Below are positions 51,250 through 60,533 of a stretch of 64,000 nt of DNA, one piece after another. Position 1 is the first letter of the stretch, and each line of letters begins with the position of its first letter. Source of the stretch: Rhizobium binae (GTDB lineage Bacteria > Pseudomonadota > Alphaproteobacteria > Rhizobiales > Rhizobiaceae); contig NZ_CP071606.1 in NCBI RefSeq assembly GCF_017357225.1, forward strand, positions 310,001 through 374,000, in the 5' to 3' direction. The notes under the pieces are model-generated. The model saw nothing but the letters and a program-made list of their open reading frames with translations. It had not been told where the DNA came from and did not search any database. A program made the translations under genes and the position numbers.

Positions 51250-52872
51250 TCATTCGGCAGGCTGTGCCTGGGGCACGAGAGTGGTCGGGATTGCAGCTTC
51301 GTCGCGCAGGTGGCCGCGGATCGTCATGAACACGTTCCAGGCCATGACGAGGCCGCCCGCCAGGTAAAGCGCTCCGCCGACCGCGCGCAGCACGTAGTAG
51401 GGGATCATCGCCGCGACCGTCTCCGCGAAGGAATAGACGAGGAAGCCCTGGGAATTGTATTCGCGCCACATCAGCCCCTGCTGGATGCCGGCGACCCACA
51501 GGACCGCGGCGTAGATCACGATGCCGAGGGTCGCGAGCCAGAAGTGCCAGTTGACCATCCGCAGGCTGTAGAGACGCTCGCGTCCCCACAGTTTCGGCGT
51601 CAGGTAGTAGATCGCTCCGAAGGTGATCATGCCCACCCAGCCGAGCGCGCCGGAATGCACGTGGCCGATCGTCCATTCGGTATAGTGGCTGAGCGAATTG
51701 ACGGCCTTGACCGACATCATCGGGCCTTCAAAGGTCGACATGCCGTAAAAGGCGATGGCGACGATCATCATGCGGATGATCGGGTCGGTGCGGATCTTGT
51801 CCCAGGCGCCCGAAAGGGTCATCAGGCCGTTGATCATGCCGCCCCAGGAGGGCATCCAGAGCATGACCGAGAACACCATGCCGAGCGTCTGCGCCCAGTC
51901 GGGCAGCGCCGTGTAATGCAGGTGGTGCGGACCGGCCCAGATATACATGAAGATCAGAGCCCAGAAGTGGATGATCGACAGCCGGTAGGAATAGACGGGC
52001 CGGTTGGCCTGCTTCGGCACGAAATAGTACATCATGCCGAGGAAGCCGGCGGTGAGAAAGAAGCCGACGGCATTATGGCCGTACCACCATTGGGTCAGCG
52101 CATCCTGAACGCCGGAGAAGAGCGAATAGCTCTTGGAGCCCAGGAACGACGCCGGAACCGCAAGATTGTTGACCACGTGCAGCATCGCAATGGTGACGAT
52201 GAAGCCGAGATAGAACCAGTTCGCCACATAGATATGCGGTTCCTTGCGCTTCAGGATCGTTCCGAGATAGACGGCGAGATAGGCAACCCAGACGATGGTC
52301 AGCCACAGGTCGACATACCATTCGGGCTCGGCATATTCACGGGCTTGGGTGATGCCGAGCACGTAGCCGGTCGCGGCCATGACGATGAAGAGCTGGTAGC
52401 CCCAGAAGACGAACCAGGCGAGCGAGCCGCCGAAGAGGCGCGCGCGGCACGTGCGCTGCACCACGTAGAACGAGGTCATGATCAGCGCGTTGCCGCCAAA
52501 GGCGAAGATGACAGCCGAGGTGTGAACCGGCCGCAATCTTCCGAAGTTGAGATAGGGCGCAATGTTGAGGTCGGGAAACGCCAGCTGCAGCGCGATGATC
52601 ACACCGACGAGGAAGCCGACGACGCCCCAGAACACCGTGGCGATCAGGCCGTAGCGGACCACCTCGTCGAAGTAACCGGATATGTCGGCTTTGCGCTGTT
52701 GGTCAGCCGGTGAAAACTCGACGTTCCTGACAAGCAGCAACGTTCCCGCCACCAGGCAGAGGCAGAGTATGCCCATATGGACCGCAAAGAGATGGTCGTG
52801 CGCGAATGCGGCTGCGAGCAGCGCTAGAAACGCTGCGACCGCGACCACCACCGTTTCCGTCGTGTAATTCAT
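51250..52872 (-). CDS. fixN: cbb3-type cytochrome oxidase catalytic subunit FixN (CcoN)
   Basis: The 540-aa membrane protein has twelve or more helices and shows the CcoN landmarks: [22 protein letters not shown] (low-spin haem His), [26 protein letters not shown] (CuB His with the cross-linked Tyr region), [15 protein letters not shown] and the C-terminal [12 protein letters not shown]. This oxidase has very high oxygen affinity and supports respiration in nodules. An anaerobox lies 95 bp upstream. Confidence 0.97.
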   Translation of the reverse strand: MNYTTETVVVAVAAFLALLAAAFAHDHLFAVHMGILCLCLVAGTLLLVRNVEFSPADQQRKADISGYFDEVVRYGLIATVFWGVVGFLVGVIIALQLAFPDLNIAPYLNFGRLRPVHTSAVIFAFGGNALIMTSFYVVQRTCRARLFGGSLAWFVFWGYQLFIVMAATGYVLGITQAREYAEPEWYVDLWLTIVWVAYLAVYLGTILKRKEPHIYVANWFYLGFIVTIAMLHVVNNLAVPASFLGSKSYSLFSGVQDALTQWWYGHNAVGFFLTAGFLGMMYYFVPKQANRPVYSYRLSIIHFWALIFMYIWAGPHHLHYTALPDWAQTLGMVFSVMLWMPSWGGMINGLMTLSGAWDKIRTDPIIRMMIVAIAFYGMSTFEGPMMSVKAVNSLSHYTEWTIGHVHSGALGWVGMITFGAIYYLTPKLWGRERLYSLRMVNWHFWLATLGIVIYAAVLWVAGIQQGLMWREYNSQGFLVYSFAETVAAMIPYYVLRAVGGALYLAGGLVMAWNVFMTIRGHLRDEAAIPTTLVPQAQPAE

Positions 52873-52960
52873 GATGTCGTCCCCAGTGCACAGGCGACCG
52901 CCTCGCGGCCGGCTTTCTCGGATTTCGAGGCAGGACTGTCACGAAGCCGGGACTAGCTCC

Positions 52961-52974
52961 TTGATCTACATCAA
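52961..52974. promoter_or_regulatory. FNR/FixK box between fixN and fixK
   Basis: TTGAT-CTAC-ATCAA is a consensus anaerobox centred 95 bp before fixN and 141 bp before fixK. It would activate fixNOQP and could feed back on fixK. Confidence 0.88.
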
Positions 52975-53007
52975 CAAGGGACTGGAAGCGTCGGACGAAC
53001 CGCCGCT

Positions 53008-53023
53008 GTTACACACTGTTACA
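53008..53023 (+). promoter_or_regulatory. GTTACA direct repeat (K-box) before fixK
   Basis: GTTACA-CACT-GTTACA is a perfect 10-bp-period direct repeat, 86 bp before the fixK start. I recall this as the K-box through which the OmpR-type regulator FxkR activates fixK in R. etli. The tandem spacing suits an OmpR-type dimer. Confidence 0.75.
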
Positions 53024-53108
53024 AACTTTCACCCTTTGGCACCGTCTGCTCATTCATGTGTGACACAGCGGCTTTCTACTGCACGCACTGCCACAAGGGG
53101 ACACGACG

Positions 53109-53840
53109 ATGCTGATGCAGAACAACCACGCGTTCGACAATACCGAGAAGACGTTAGAAGCCCTTCATGCCGGCGAATCGCTATCGTCGCTCTTCGTAAG
53201 TTCGACCGCCGAGGCCGTCGCGGCCGGCAAGGCGATTTGTTGGGAGGGCGATAAGGCCAACCATCTCTTCCAGGTGGTAGAAGGAGTCGTGCGCCTGCAC
53301 CGCATCATCGGCGAGGGGCGCCGGGTGATAACTGCGTTTCATTTCGCCGGTGACCTCATCGGGGCGTCGTTGCAGAATGATTTCATTTTCACGGCAGAGG
53401 CCGTCACCGAATGCAAGATCCGCCGGATATCGCGCAAGAGTTTCCACGACGAAGTCGCCCGGTCGGATGCGCTCGGCCCCGCCTACATCTCGCTACTTTG
53501 CCAGGAGGCAGCCGCCGCGCATGAACAGATGGTCCTGCTGTCGAAGAAGAATGCCGAGGAGCGCCTCTGCAGCTTCATCGTCAAGCTGGCATCCCGCCGC
53601 AACCCGCGGCCGCGGCAAGGCTTGCTGCGTGTCCCCATGAACCGCCAGGACATTGCCGACCATCTCGGCCTGACCATCGAGACCGTTTCCCGCACGATCA
53701 CGAAACTTGCGTCGCGCAACATCGTTGTTCCCGAGGGCAGGCATGACCTCAGGATCGTCAATCTCGCCCGACTGGTGCAGTTGTCCGGCGACGCTGATGA
53801 TTTTTCGGGGGATTCCTGTCATAGGGTCAACCTGCACTGA
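53109..53840 (+). CDS. fixK: FixK-type Crp/Fnr regulator
   Basis: The 243-aa activator has a cAMP-binding-like barrel (LFQVVEGVVRLHRIIGEGRRVITAFHFAGDLIG) and the FixK-type HTH MNRQDIADHLGLTIETVSRTITKLASRNIVVPEG, whose ETVSR helix reads TTGAT half-sites. It lacks the N-terminal cysteine cluster of FnrN, so oxygen is sensed upstream by the coupled hybrid FixL. Its stop overlaps the next ATG (TGATG). A C-terminal tail of about 15 residues extends beyond the usual end. It is the likely activator of the anaeroboxes in this window. Confidence 0.9.
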   Translation: MLMQNNHAFDNTEKTLEALHAGESLSSLFVSSTAEAVAAGKAICWEGDKANHLFQVVEGVVRLHRIIGEGRRVITAFHFAGDLIGASLQNDFIFTAEAVTECKIRRISRKSFHDEVARSDALGPAYISLLCQEAAAAHEQMVLLSKKNAEERLCSFIVKLASRRNPRPRQGLLRVPMNRQDIADHLGLTIETVSRTITKLASRNIVVPEGRHDLRIVNLARLVQLSGDADDFSGDSCHRVNLH

Positions 53841-55792
53841 TGCAACAAGCCGCAGGATCGACATTCATGCCTCATCGCCTCGTGTCACCGAGAACCGCAT
53901 CGCCGCAGGAGCTGGATGCCATGGTGCACGTGCTCGACGGCGCAGATATCCTGGTCCATCGTTTCGACGGGACGATCACGCACTGGTCCATCGGCTGCGA
54001 GAACATGTATGGCTGGGCACGAGAGGAGGCCGTCGGCGAGAAAGTCTACGACCTGCTGGCGACGAAGTTTCCCGAACCGGCGGAAAACATCCGCGACCAG
54101 CTGAAATCACGCGGTTTCTGGCAGGGCGAGGTCATTCACCGCCACAAGAGCGGCCACGAGATTCATGTCGCGTCCCGCTGCGTGCTGGTCAATCTCTCGG
54201 ACGGGGAGTTTGCCGTTATCCAGACGAACAGCGACGTCAGCGCCTTGAGGCGGGCTCAAGAGGCGGTCAAGTCTCGTGAGGCGCATCTCAGTTCAATCCT
54301 TGACACCGTCCCCGATGCAATGGTGGTGATCGACCACAAGGGGACAGTTCTGTCGTTCAGCAAGGCTGCCGAGAAACTGTTCGGAATGTCATCGGATCAG
54401 ATTTGCGGCCGCAACGTCAACAACCTGATGCCAAACCCCTACCGCGATGCTCATGACGGCTATATCGACCATTATATCGAAACCGGCGAGAAGCGCATTA
54501 TCGGCTACGGGCGCGTCGTGACTGGGCAGCGGGCCGACGGCTCGCAATTCCCGATGGAGCTTCATGTCGGCGAGGCGACGGTCAACGGCGAGCGGATCTT
54601 CACCGGCTTCGTCCGGGACTTGACGAGCCGTTTCAAGATTGAGGAGGATCTTCGCCAGGCACAGAAGATGGAAGCGGTGGGGCAACTGACCGGGGGCATC
54701 GCGCACGATTTCAACAACCTCCTCACCGTCATCAGCGGCAACCTCGAAATGATCGAGGACAAGCTGCCGCCGGGCAGCCTTCGCGATCTTCTCAAGGAGG
54801 CCCAGGCCGCAGCGCAGGATGGAGCGATTCTCACCGGCCAGCTGCTGGCCTTCGGCCGGCGCCAGCCGCTGAACCCGAAGCATGCCGATCTCGGTCAGCT
54901 CGTCACCGGCTTCGCGGACCTGCTGCGCCGAACCCTCGGCGAAGATATCAAGCTGTCGACCGTCATCGACGGATCCGGCCTCGACGTACTGGTCGACAGT
55001 TCGCAGCTTCAGAACGCCATTCTGAACATCGCCCTGAACGCAAGGGACGCCATGCCGAAGGGCGGCAGTCTCACCACGACGATTTCGCGCGTCCACCTCG
55101 ATGCCGATTATGCAAAAATGTACCCCGAGGTGCGCAGCGGCAATTTCGTCCTCATTACCATGACGGATACCGGCGCCGGGATGACCGAGGAGGTCAGGAA
55201 GCGGGCGATAGAACCGTTTTTCACGACGAAGGAAGTCGGCTCCGGCACCGGTCTCGGCCTCAGCATGGTCTATGGTTTCGTCAAGCAATCGGGCGGGCAC
55301 CTTCAGCTCTACAGCGAGGTGGGCCGCGGCACGACGGTTCGGATTTATCTGCCGGCCGTCAACGAGGCGAAGCCCCGCCAATCCGTGCCGGATCAGGACG
55401 CCGGCGAGAGCCAGCTGCCCCGCGGTGACGAGATGGTGCTGGTAGTCGAGGATGACGCCCGCGTCCGCCGCGTCGCCGTCGCCAGGCTCGCTTCGATGGG
55501 CTATGAAGTGCGCGAAGCCGAAAACGGCCACCGCGCACTCGGTCTCCTCAGGGAAAATGCCGACATCGCGCTCCTGTTCACCGACATCGTGATGCCGGGC
55601 GGGATGACGGGCGACGAGCTCGCACGAAAGGTGCGCGTCTTGCGGCCCGACATCGCCGTTCTGTTCACGTCGGGATATTCCGAGCCGGGTCTTGCGGGCA
55701 AAGGAATCGTACCCGGCGCACAATGGCTGCGCAAGCCCTATACGGCAAGGGAGCTGGCGTCGAAGCTCCGCGAGCTTCTCGACGCGAGGTGA
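53840..55792 (+). CDS. fixL: Hybrid FixL oxygen sensor histidine kinase (PAS-PAS-kinase-receiver)
   Basis: The 650-aa protein has a first PAS (about 25-135), then a FixL haem PAS (about 145-260) with YRDAHDGYIDHYIETGEKRIIGYGRVVTGQR. His205 corresponds to the proximal haem ligand of FixL. The kinase core has phospho-His289 (GGIAHDFNNLL), NAILNIALNARDAM and GTGLGLSMVYGF. A C-terminal receiver (VLVVEDDARVRRVAV, FTDIVMPGG, KPYTA) completes it. No membrane segments were seen. This matches the hFixL class of R. etli/R. leguminosarum. It is translationally coupled to fixK. Confidence 0.92.
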   Translation: MQQAAGSTFMPHRLVSPRTASPQELDAMVHVLDGADILVHRFDGTITHWSIGCENMYGWAREEAVGEKVYDLLATKFPEPAENIRDQLKSRGFWQGEVIHRHKSGHEIHVASRCVLVNLSDGEFAVIQTNSDVSALRRAQEAVKSREAHLSSILDTVPDAMVVIDHKGTVLSFSKAAEKLFGMSSDQICGRNVNNLMPNPYRDAHDGYIDHYIETGEKRIIGYGRVVTGQRADGSQFPMELHVGEATVNGERIFTGFVRDLTSRFKIEEDLRQAQKMEAVGQLTGGIAHDFNNLLTVISGNLEMIEDKLPPGSLRDLLKEAQAAAQDGAILTGQLLAFGRRQPLNPKHADLGQLVTGFADLLRRTLGEDIKLSTVIDGSGLDVLVDSSQLQNAILNIALNARDAMPKGGSLTTTISRVHLDADYAKMYPEVRSGNFVLITMTDTGAGMTEEVRKRAIEPFFTTKEVGSGTGLGLSMVYGFVKQSGGHLQLYSEVGRGTTVRIYLPAVNEAKPRQSVPDQDAGESQLPRGDEMVLVVEDDARVRRVAVARLASMGYEVREAENGHRALGLLRENADIALLFTDIVMPGGMTGDELARKVRVLRPDIAVLFTSGYSEPGLAGKGIVPGAQWLRKPYTARELASKLRELLDAR

Positions 55793-56027
55793 GCTCCAGG
55801 CTCGCGATCATCCGAACTATCGCGTCGGACTGACGTTCGCCAGGCGAGCGTCTTTCCGGCAGTTCCGATGGCTTCCGCCGATCAGGCTGGAATATCGCAA
55901 TTCCCCTTCGAAAATCCGACATTACCAGCAGGGGCAACCGGCACTACACCGCTTCGGTTGCCCGACGCAGGCTTGACGCAATGCCGATCCGGCAGCCGAA
56001 ATCCGATCGCCGGCCTTTCTCGCGAAC

Positions 56028-56041
56028 TTGACGGGCGTCAA
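56028..56041 (+). promoter_or_regulatory. FNR/FixK box before pseudoazurin
   Basis: TTGAC-GGGC-GTCAA is a palindromic anaerobox variant centred about 80 bp before the pseudoazurin start. It suggests low-oxygen or denitrification-linked expression. Confidence 0.72.
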
Positions 56042-56113
56042 AGAAGCCAATCCCGGCATCTCCTAAAAGACGTTCATGAGGCCGATCGAGCCTCGCAGAA
56101 CAGGAGATTGCAA

Positions 56114-56557
56114 ATGCGTTTGAAATTCGGTCTGATCGCTGCAACGGCAGCCTTGATTGTCTCGGCAGCGCCGTTGATGGCAGCCGACCACCAGGTTCAG
56201 ATGCTCAACAAGGGCACGGACGGCGCGATGGTTTTCGAGCCCGGCTTCCTGAAGATCGCCCCCGGCGACACCATCACCTTCATTCCCACCGACAAGAGCC
56301 ACAATGTCGAGACCTTCAAGGGGCTCATTCCGGATGGCGTTGCCGAATTCAAGTCCAAGCCGAACGAGCAATATCAGGCGAAATTCGACGTTCCGGGCGC
56401 TTATGTCCTGAAATGCACGCCGCATGCCGGCATGGGCATGGTTGTCCTGATCCAGGTCGGCGACAACCCGGCCAATCTCGAAGCTATCAAAACCGTAAAG
56501 GTACCGAACATGGTGCGCAAGCGGCTCGATGCCGACCTCACCCACATCATCCAGTGA
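56114..56557 (+). CDS. Pseudoazurin, periplasmic type I copper protein
   Basis: The 147-aa product has a signal peptide ([26 protein letters not shown]). The cupredoxin core carries the four copper ligands: His in [11 protein letters not shown], and Cys, His and Met in CTPHAGMGM. Pseudoazurin donates electrons to nitrite or N2O reductase, and possibly to cbb3 or peroxidase. No denitrification gene lies in the window. Its anaerobox makes it part of the same oxygen regulon. The start at 56114 gives the proper signal peptide and follows AGGAG. Confidence 0.93.
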   Translation: MRLKFGLIAATAALIVSAAPLMAADHQVQMLNKGTDGAMVFEPGFLKIAPGDTITFIPTDKSHNVETFKGLIPDGVAEFKSKPNEQYQAKFDVPGAYVLKCTPHAGMGMVVLIQVGDNPANLEAIKTVKVPNMVRKRLDADLTHIIQ

Positions 56558-56953
56558 TCAGTGAACAGTTGCGGATGGCCGCGCTTGTGCTGCCATCCCG
56601 CATATTGGAGAACCAGATGTTCAAGCCTGAGCAACGGGAGCGCTGACATTCGCGTCCCCGTCATGGCTCGCGTTTTCGGCGCGCTCAATCCCCGGCAGGT
56701 CGTTCTCCGCCTGAAGAACCCGGAAGCCGCTATCGAACCGATAAAGTTCGAACTGACCAAAGCGCCGGACCCAGCTGGAAGGCAAGCGGCCTTCCCGTGA
56801 GGGACCCGAAAGGCTGGTTGGCGGATCTGGAATTGCTCATCGACGATTCCATTCCGTGTATCTTGAAGGCAGCCTGTCGAACTAGCGGTCGTAGCGGAAA
56901 TTCAACCACGGCGTCTACTTGCCGGTCGTGAACAACCGACCCATCTTTAAGGG
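56558..56953. other. About 400 bp without a supported gene
   Basis: One plus-strand frame (56561-56800) is open, but its product matches nothing I recognise and it has no clear ribosome site. The stretch leads up to the Nudix gene. Confidence 0.4.
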
Positions 56954-57433
56954 ATGAACAAGGCGCCGACACTCCTGTCCCAGCTTGCCGGTCATGCCGA
57001 GACGATCCTCCTCGGCAAGGCGCTGGAGCAATTCGGCGCGCTTTGCCTGCGGCAGGGAGCAGGCGGTTTGGAAGTTCTGTTGATCACGACGCGCGAAACC
57101 GGCCGGTGGACCATTCCCAAGGGCTGGCCGATCAAGGGGCTCGCCCCGCATGAGGTGGTCGAGCGTGAGGCTTGGGAAGAGGCGGGCGTGAAAGGGCGGG
57201 CGAAGAAGCGCGCTTTCGGCTGTTTCTCCTATCTCAAGACGTTCCAAGATGGCACGCAGGTACCATCGTTCGTGACGGTTCACATCATGACGGTCCGCCG
57301 CACCAAGGCTAACTTCCCGGAACGGCGGGAACGCAAGCTGGCCTGGATGCCGCCTCTCGGGGCGGCGTCATTGGTGAACGAGCCGGAATTGAAAAGCCTG
57401 TTCCGGCGCGTGCGGCGGCGAGCGCTTTCCTGA
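56954..57433 (+). CDS. Nudix hydrolase
   Basis: The 159-aa protein carries a Nudix box in GWPIKGLAPHEVVEREAWEEAGV, with the REAWEEAGV helix providing the Mg-binding glutamates. The preceding WTIPKGWP strand is typical of the diadenosine/diphosphoinositol polyphosphate type. The substrate class, some nucleoside diphosphate linked to X, is not decided by sequence. AAGGG upstream of ATG 56954 is an acceptable ribosome site. It is monocistronic between non-coding stretches. Confidence 0.87.
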   Translation: MNKAPTLLSQLAGHAETILLGKALEQFGALCLRQGAGGLEVLLITTRETGRWTIPKGWPIKGLAPHEVVEREAWEEAGVKGRAKKRAFGCFSYLKTFQDGTQVPSFVTVHIMTVRRTKANFPERRERKLAWMPPLGAASLVNEPELKSLFRRVRRRALS

Positions 57434-57645
57434 GGCGCGGTCACTTAGAATTCCAGTTATCGCTCAGGCCGCTTCCGTTTCCTCGATCGCATTTTCCAAA
57501 CACGCCGCAGTCGCCATGGCCCGCTGCACCAATCGCATGATTTCGCGTTCCGACCTGCGACCCGCCTCGCGGTTGCTCGTGCAATTGTCCCGAAGGTGAT
57601 GTCAGGTTGATCGGATCAAGTGCGAATCCGGGAGCCTCTGAGCGA
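57434..57645. other. Short gap with a possible minus-strand C-terminal remnant
   Basis: On the minus strand, near 57470-57590, a short frame reads NREAGRRSEREIMRLVQRAMATAACLENAIEETEAA, which looks like real but isolated coding sequence, possibly a gene tail. A TTGATCGGATCAA palindrome lies at 57607-57619. Confidence 0.3.
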
Positions 57646-57965
57646 TCATGCGGCTATTCCAACCACAACCCTCCAATGTGCGATCGCTCTCAGGCGATGG
57701 AGATGGACATCTATGGCTGAGCGTTTGGAAGGCCCAGGGACGAAGAGATTTCGGAACGCGGAGAAAACGCTGACGAAACGTTTCAACGCGCCGGGTGAGC
57801 GGAACCGTTGCATCTCGCGCTCCCGTTTTCGTAGCGGCAGGCGCGAGTTTTCGGCGCGGTCGTTCAACCCTTTGTGCGATCGATGCTCGACCGCCGGCAT
57901 TGTCTGGCGCCGTGCAGCGCCGTAAGGCCGGAGTTTGTCGGTGACGATGCGCTTGGGAAGGCCTC
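57646..57965 (-). pseudogene. C-terminal remnant of an IS6-family transposase
   Basis: On the minus strand, PKRIVTDKLRPYGAARRQTMPAVEHRSHKGLNDRAENSRLP is followed by RKREREMQRFRSPGALKRFVSVFSAFRNLFVP. This is the conserved C-terminal part of IS6/IS26-type transposases, including the last catalytic segment (RAENSH/RLPLRKRER). The N-terminal HTH and first two Asp motifs are missing, and no terminal repeat was found. It is an inactive fragment. Confidence 0.8.
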
Positions 57966-58217
57966 ATCAGCCGAATAAGCAGCCACGTGGCAGCCCGGGA
58001 TGGCTGGCCCCAGCGGCTTCCGACGGTCAGGTCCACGCAACAGCCAAACGGACTGCTCATGCAGCCTAGAATGCAGCCTTCACCGGGTGCTTTACTGCCG
58101 AATTTCCAGCCTCCGATAGACGACAAGCGTGGCTGTCGGCAGAGACGCTTCGCCATGGTCGTTGTCGCCTCACTGCCCGAAGCCGTCTGAGGCGAGATTC
58201 CGTTGGCTTTTGCGACC

Positions 58218-58613
58218 TCACGAACCGCTTTGGCCCTCGCTATTGAGAGCCAGCGCAAAACGGATGCAATCAAGCAAAATCTGTTCGCCAAACGGTTTGG
58301 TCAGGCAGCCGACGACGTCCGCGCCCAACGCGGTCGCGCGCACATTCTTTTCCGGAAAGGCGGTGATCAAAACAGTCGGAATGCTCTTGCCCAGTGCGAC
58401 CAGCCGACGGTGCAGATCGAGCCCGCTCATTCCAGGCATATTGATGTCCGTCACGAGGCAGGCCGTGCGGGCGATATTGGGGAATCTCAAGAAATCATCC
58501 GCGCATGCAAAGGTCTCGGCGTCAAATCCCATCGACCTCATGAGTCCCTTGATAGCCTCCCGGATCGACTCGTCGTCGTCGACGATCGCAATCAGAGGTT
58601 TCTTGGTTGGCAC
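58218..58613 (-). CDS. Single-domain FixJ-type receiver protein
   Basis: This 131-aa CheY-like protein has IAIVDDDESIREAIKGLMRSMGF (acidic pocket), phospho-Asp in CLVTDINMPGMSGLDL, Thr/Ser switch in VLITAF and Lys in CLTKPFGEQ. It resembles the receiver of FixJ/NodW but has no DNA-binding domain. GTG at 58613 has GGAGGC at good distance, whereas the upstream ATG would add an unrelated basic tail. It could be a phosphate sink or connector for the sensor kinases nearby. Confidence 0.83.
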   Translation of the reverse strand: MPTKKPLIAIVDDDESIREAIKGLMRSMGFDAETFACADDFLRFPNIARTACLVTDINMPGMSGLDLHRRLVALGKSIPTVLITAFPEKNVRATALGADVVGCLTKPFGEQILLDCIRFALALNSEGQSGS

Positions 58614-59133
58614 TGCCGCCTCCCGACTTCGCCGACTGGCGTCGCGCGTAATTGGCGTTATGGCGCAACTGGACTTATTATCGGGCGGCGACAAAGGCAT
58701 CGCAAGCTATACGCTCGTATACGCTGCTAAACGTTCTGCGAGAACTGGGAATCTAAACGCGCGGAACATTGGAGATGAGGAGACCGACGCGCGCTGCGCA
58801 AACGGAGCCATACGCGCGTGGGAAGTTCGTTGATGCAGAAAATGTGGGCTGGAGGACGGTCATCTCGATGTGCCCGCGCCGAAAGGGTGGAGAGCCGCAC
58901 TGCAGGCTACCAACTTTCCCGAAACAACTAAGGTTCGTTCGCCGGTGGCAGGCTCCAGGGTGCGCAAACGCCCTTAGCGGCCGCCCGCATCCACCCTTGT
59001 AGCCGGGATGATTATCGCGCATTAATGGCGTGCGAAAGGAAACCCGTTTCGGCATTGGTTTTCTCATCGCGTGGCCAGTCCGGCGTAAATAGGAAACTAT
59101 CCCAACGTCGATTCACATTGGGGGTTCTGACGA

Positions 59134-59772
59134 TTGACCGAGGCGCTAGCGACCATCATTGTTATCGATGATGACCCCGAGGTCAGGGAGGCGCTTGGGA
59201 GTTTGCTGCGTTCCGTCGGCTTTGCCGTCAATCTCCTCGCTTCCGTGGGCGACTTCCTCAGGTCCGGTCGACCCGATGGACCGACTTGTCTCGTGCTCGA
59301 TGTCCGGCTTCCGGGACAAAGCGGTCTTGATTTTCAGCTCGAGCTGGCGCGAGAAAATATTCAGTTGCCGATTGTCTTCATCACCGGGCACGGCGACATC
59401 CCCATGTCTGTCAAGGCGATGAAAGGGGGCGCGGTCGAGTTCCTGACGAAACCGTTCCGGGACCAGGACTTGCTCGACGCCATTCACATCGGCTTGGCGC
59501 GCGACCGCGAATGGCTTGAAAATGAAAAGGCGCTGGCGACGGTGCGCGCTCGTTTCGCTAGCCTGACCCCACGGGAGCGCGAGGTGATGGCTTTGGTGGT
59601 GACAGGACGGCTCAACAAGCAGATTGCCAGCGCCCTAGGCGTGAGCGAGATTACCGTGAAGGTTCACCGCAGCCAGGTCATGCAGAAGATGGGCACCAGG
59701 TCCCTGCCCGAACTCGCGCGTATGGCTGACAAGCTGATGCTCGCGCCAGGAAAGTCTCAAACGAACTCATAA
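59134..59772 (+). CDS. FixJ/NodW-type response regulator
   Basis: The 212-aa regulator has a receiver (IIVIDDDPEVREALGSLLRSVGF, phospho-Asp in CLVLDVRLPGQSGLDF, Lys in EFLTKPFRDQ), a short linker and a LuxR-type HTH (LTPREREVMALVVTGRLNKQIASALGVSEITVKVHRSQVMQKM). The start is TTG at 59134 behind GGGGG; no ATG fits. The downstream giant kinase protein, 760 bp away in the same direction, is a likely partner: such STK/ATPase/kinase proteins are often next to NodW-like regulators. It is not the classical FixJ partner of FixL. Confidence 0.88.
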   Translation: MTEALATIIVIDDDPEVREALGSLLRSVGFAVNLLASVGDFLRSGRPDGPTCLVLDVRLPGQSGLDFQLELARENIQLPIVFITGHGDIPMSVKAMKGGAVEFLTKPFRDQDLLDAIHIGLARDREWLENEKALATVRARFASLTPREREVMALVVTGRLNKQIASALGVSEITVKVHRSQVMQKMGTRSLPELARMADKLMLAPGKSQTNS

Positions 59773-59915
59773 AGGTCTTGGCTGCGCGTATAGGTCACCC
59801 CTTCCTCATTGGTAATCGATCCTTCCTGGTGGCCAATAGCCCCTAGGGAAGCCCTCCTCTATGGTGCGTGATCCTCCCCCTCCCAGGCCGGATCGCTACC
59901 GATCGGCCCGCCTTG

Positions 59916-59944
59916 GCCTCCCACCCCGCGGGAGGCTTCTTTTT
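59916..59944 (+). terminator. Rho-independent terminator
   Basis: GCCTCCC (59916-59922) and GGGAGGC (59930-59936) form a stem with a 7-nt loop, directly followed by TTCTTTTT. It lies about 145 bp past the FixJ-type gene and has the classic intrinsic-terminator form. Confidence 0.8.
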
Positions 59945-60276
59945 GGCCTCAGTCCCGGCAGGACACTTTCGACTCCAACACCGACGCCGAATCGCAACTG
60001 ACGGCACTCGTGCGCGCGGTGGAGTAGCTCAGAATCGCCCCAGCCATTGCGGGCTAGGATGACTTCGTCGACATCGCTGAGCAGAAGTCCGCTGATGGGT
60101 ATCCGTGCCGCTATTCCAAAGTATCGCAAAGCGAAACCACAGTATAATGTCCCGTCGTCCCTTCCATCGCTAGACTCTACTCGTTGCCTCGCGAGACAGG
60201 TAGCGAATCCCCCCGTTGCTACCACCAAGCTTCGGCGCTCCCTCCATCCGAAGCTCTGCGGGTCCACGCCCGCCCG

Positions 60277-60300
60277 ACCGCCCAGCAGCCGCTGGGCGGT
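60277..60300 (+). terminator. Second terminator-like hairpin
   Basis: ACCGCCCAGC (60277-60286) and GCTGGGCGGT (60291-60300) pair perfectly over 10 bp with a 4-nt AGCC loop, followed by CTTTCGT. It lies in the 590-bp stretch between 59945 and 60533, where I see no gene. Confidence 0.65.
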
Positions 60301-60533
60301 CTTTCGTAGAGGTAGACCGAGTATCGACCGGGCGGGTGATGGCCGCTCGTTGTTGGGACGAACAGGCGAGATGTGGTAAGAAGTGAGGAAGTGGTTGCCG
60401 TTCGTCATCGCTTTGGCCAATTTGACCGGACGGATCTCCGAAACGAAAGTGGCTGTGCCAATTGCGACAGGCGACGTGACGAAGTCGGCAAGCGGGCACA
60501 TCCTTTTTCTTCGGCGTTGGTGGAGATGGGAGT

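Noticed and set aside
53109..53840. FixK-type gene as FnrN
   Set aside because: The N-terminal cysteine cluster needed for direct oxygen sensing is absent, and the gene is coupled to hybrid FixL.
57607..57619. TTGATCGGATCAA palindrome resembling an FNR box
   Set aside because: The spacer is 3 bp rather than the required 4 and no gene start is suitably placed, so it is not a proper FNR/FixK site.
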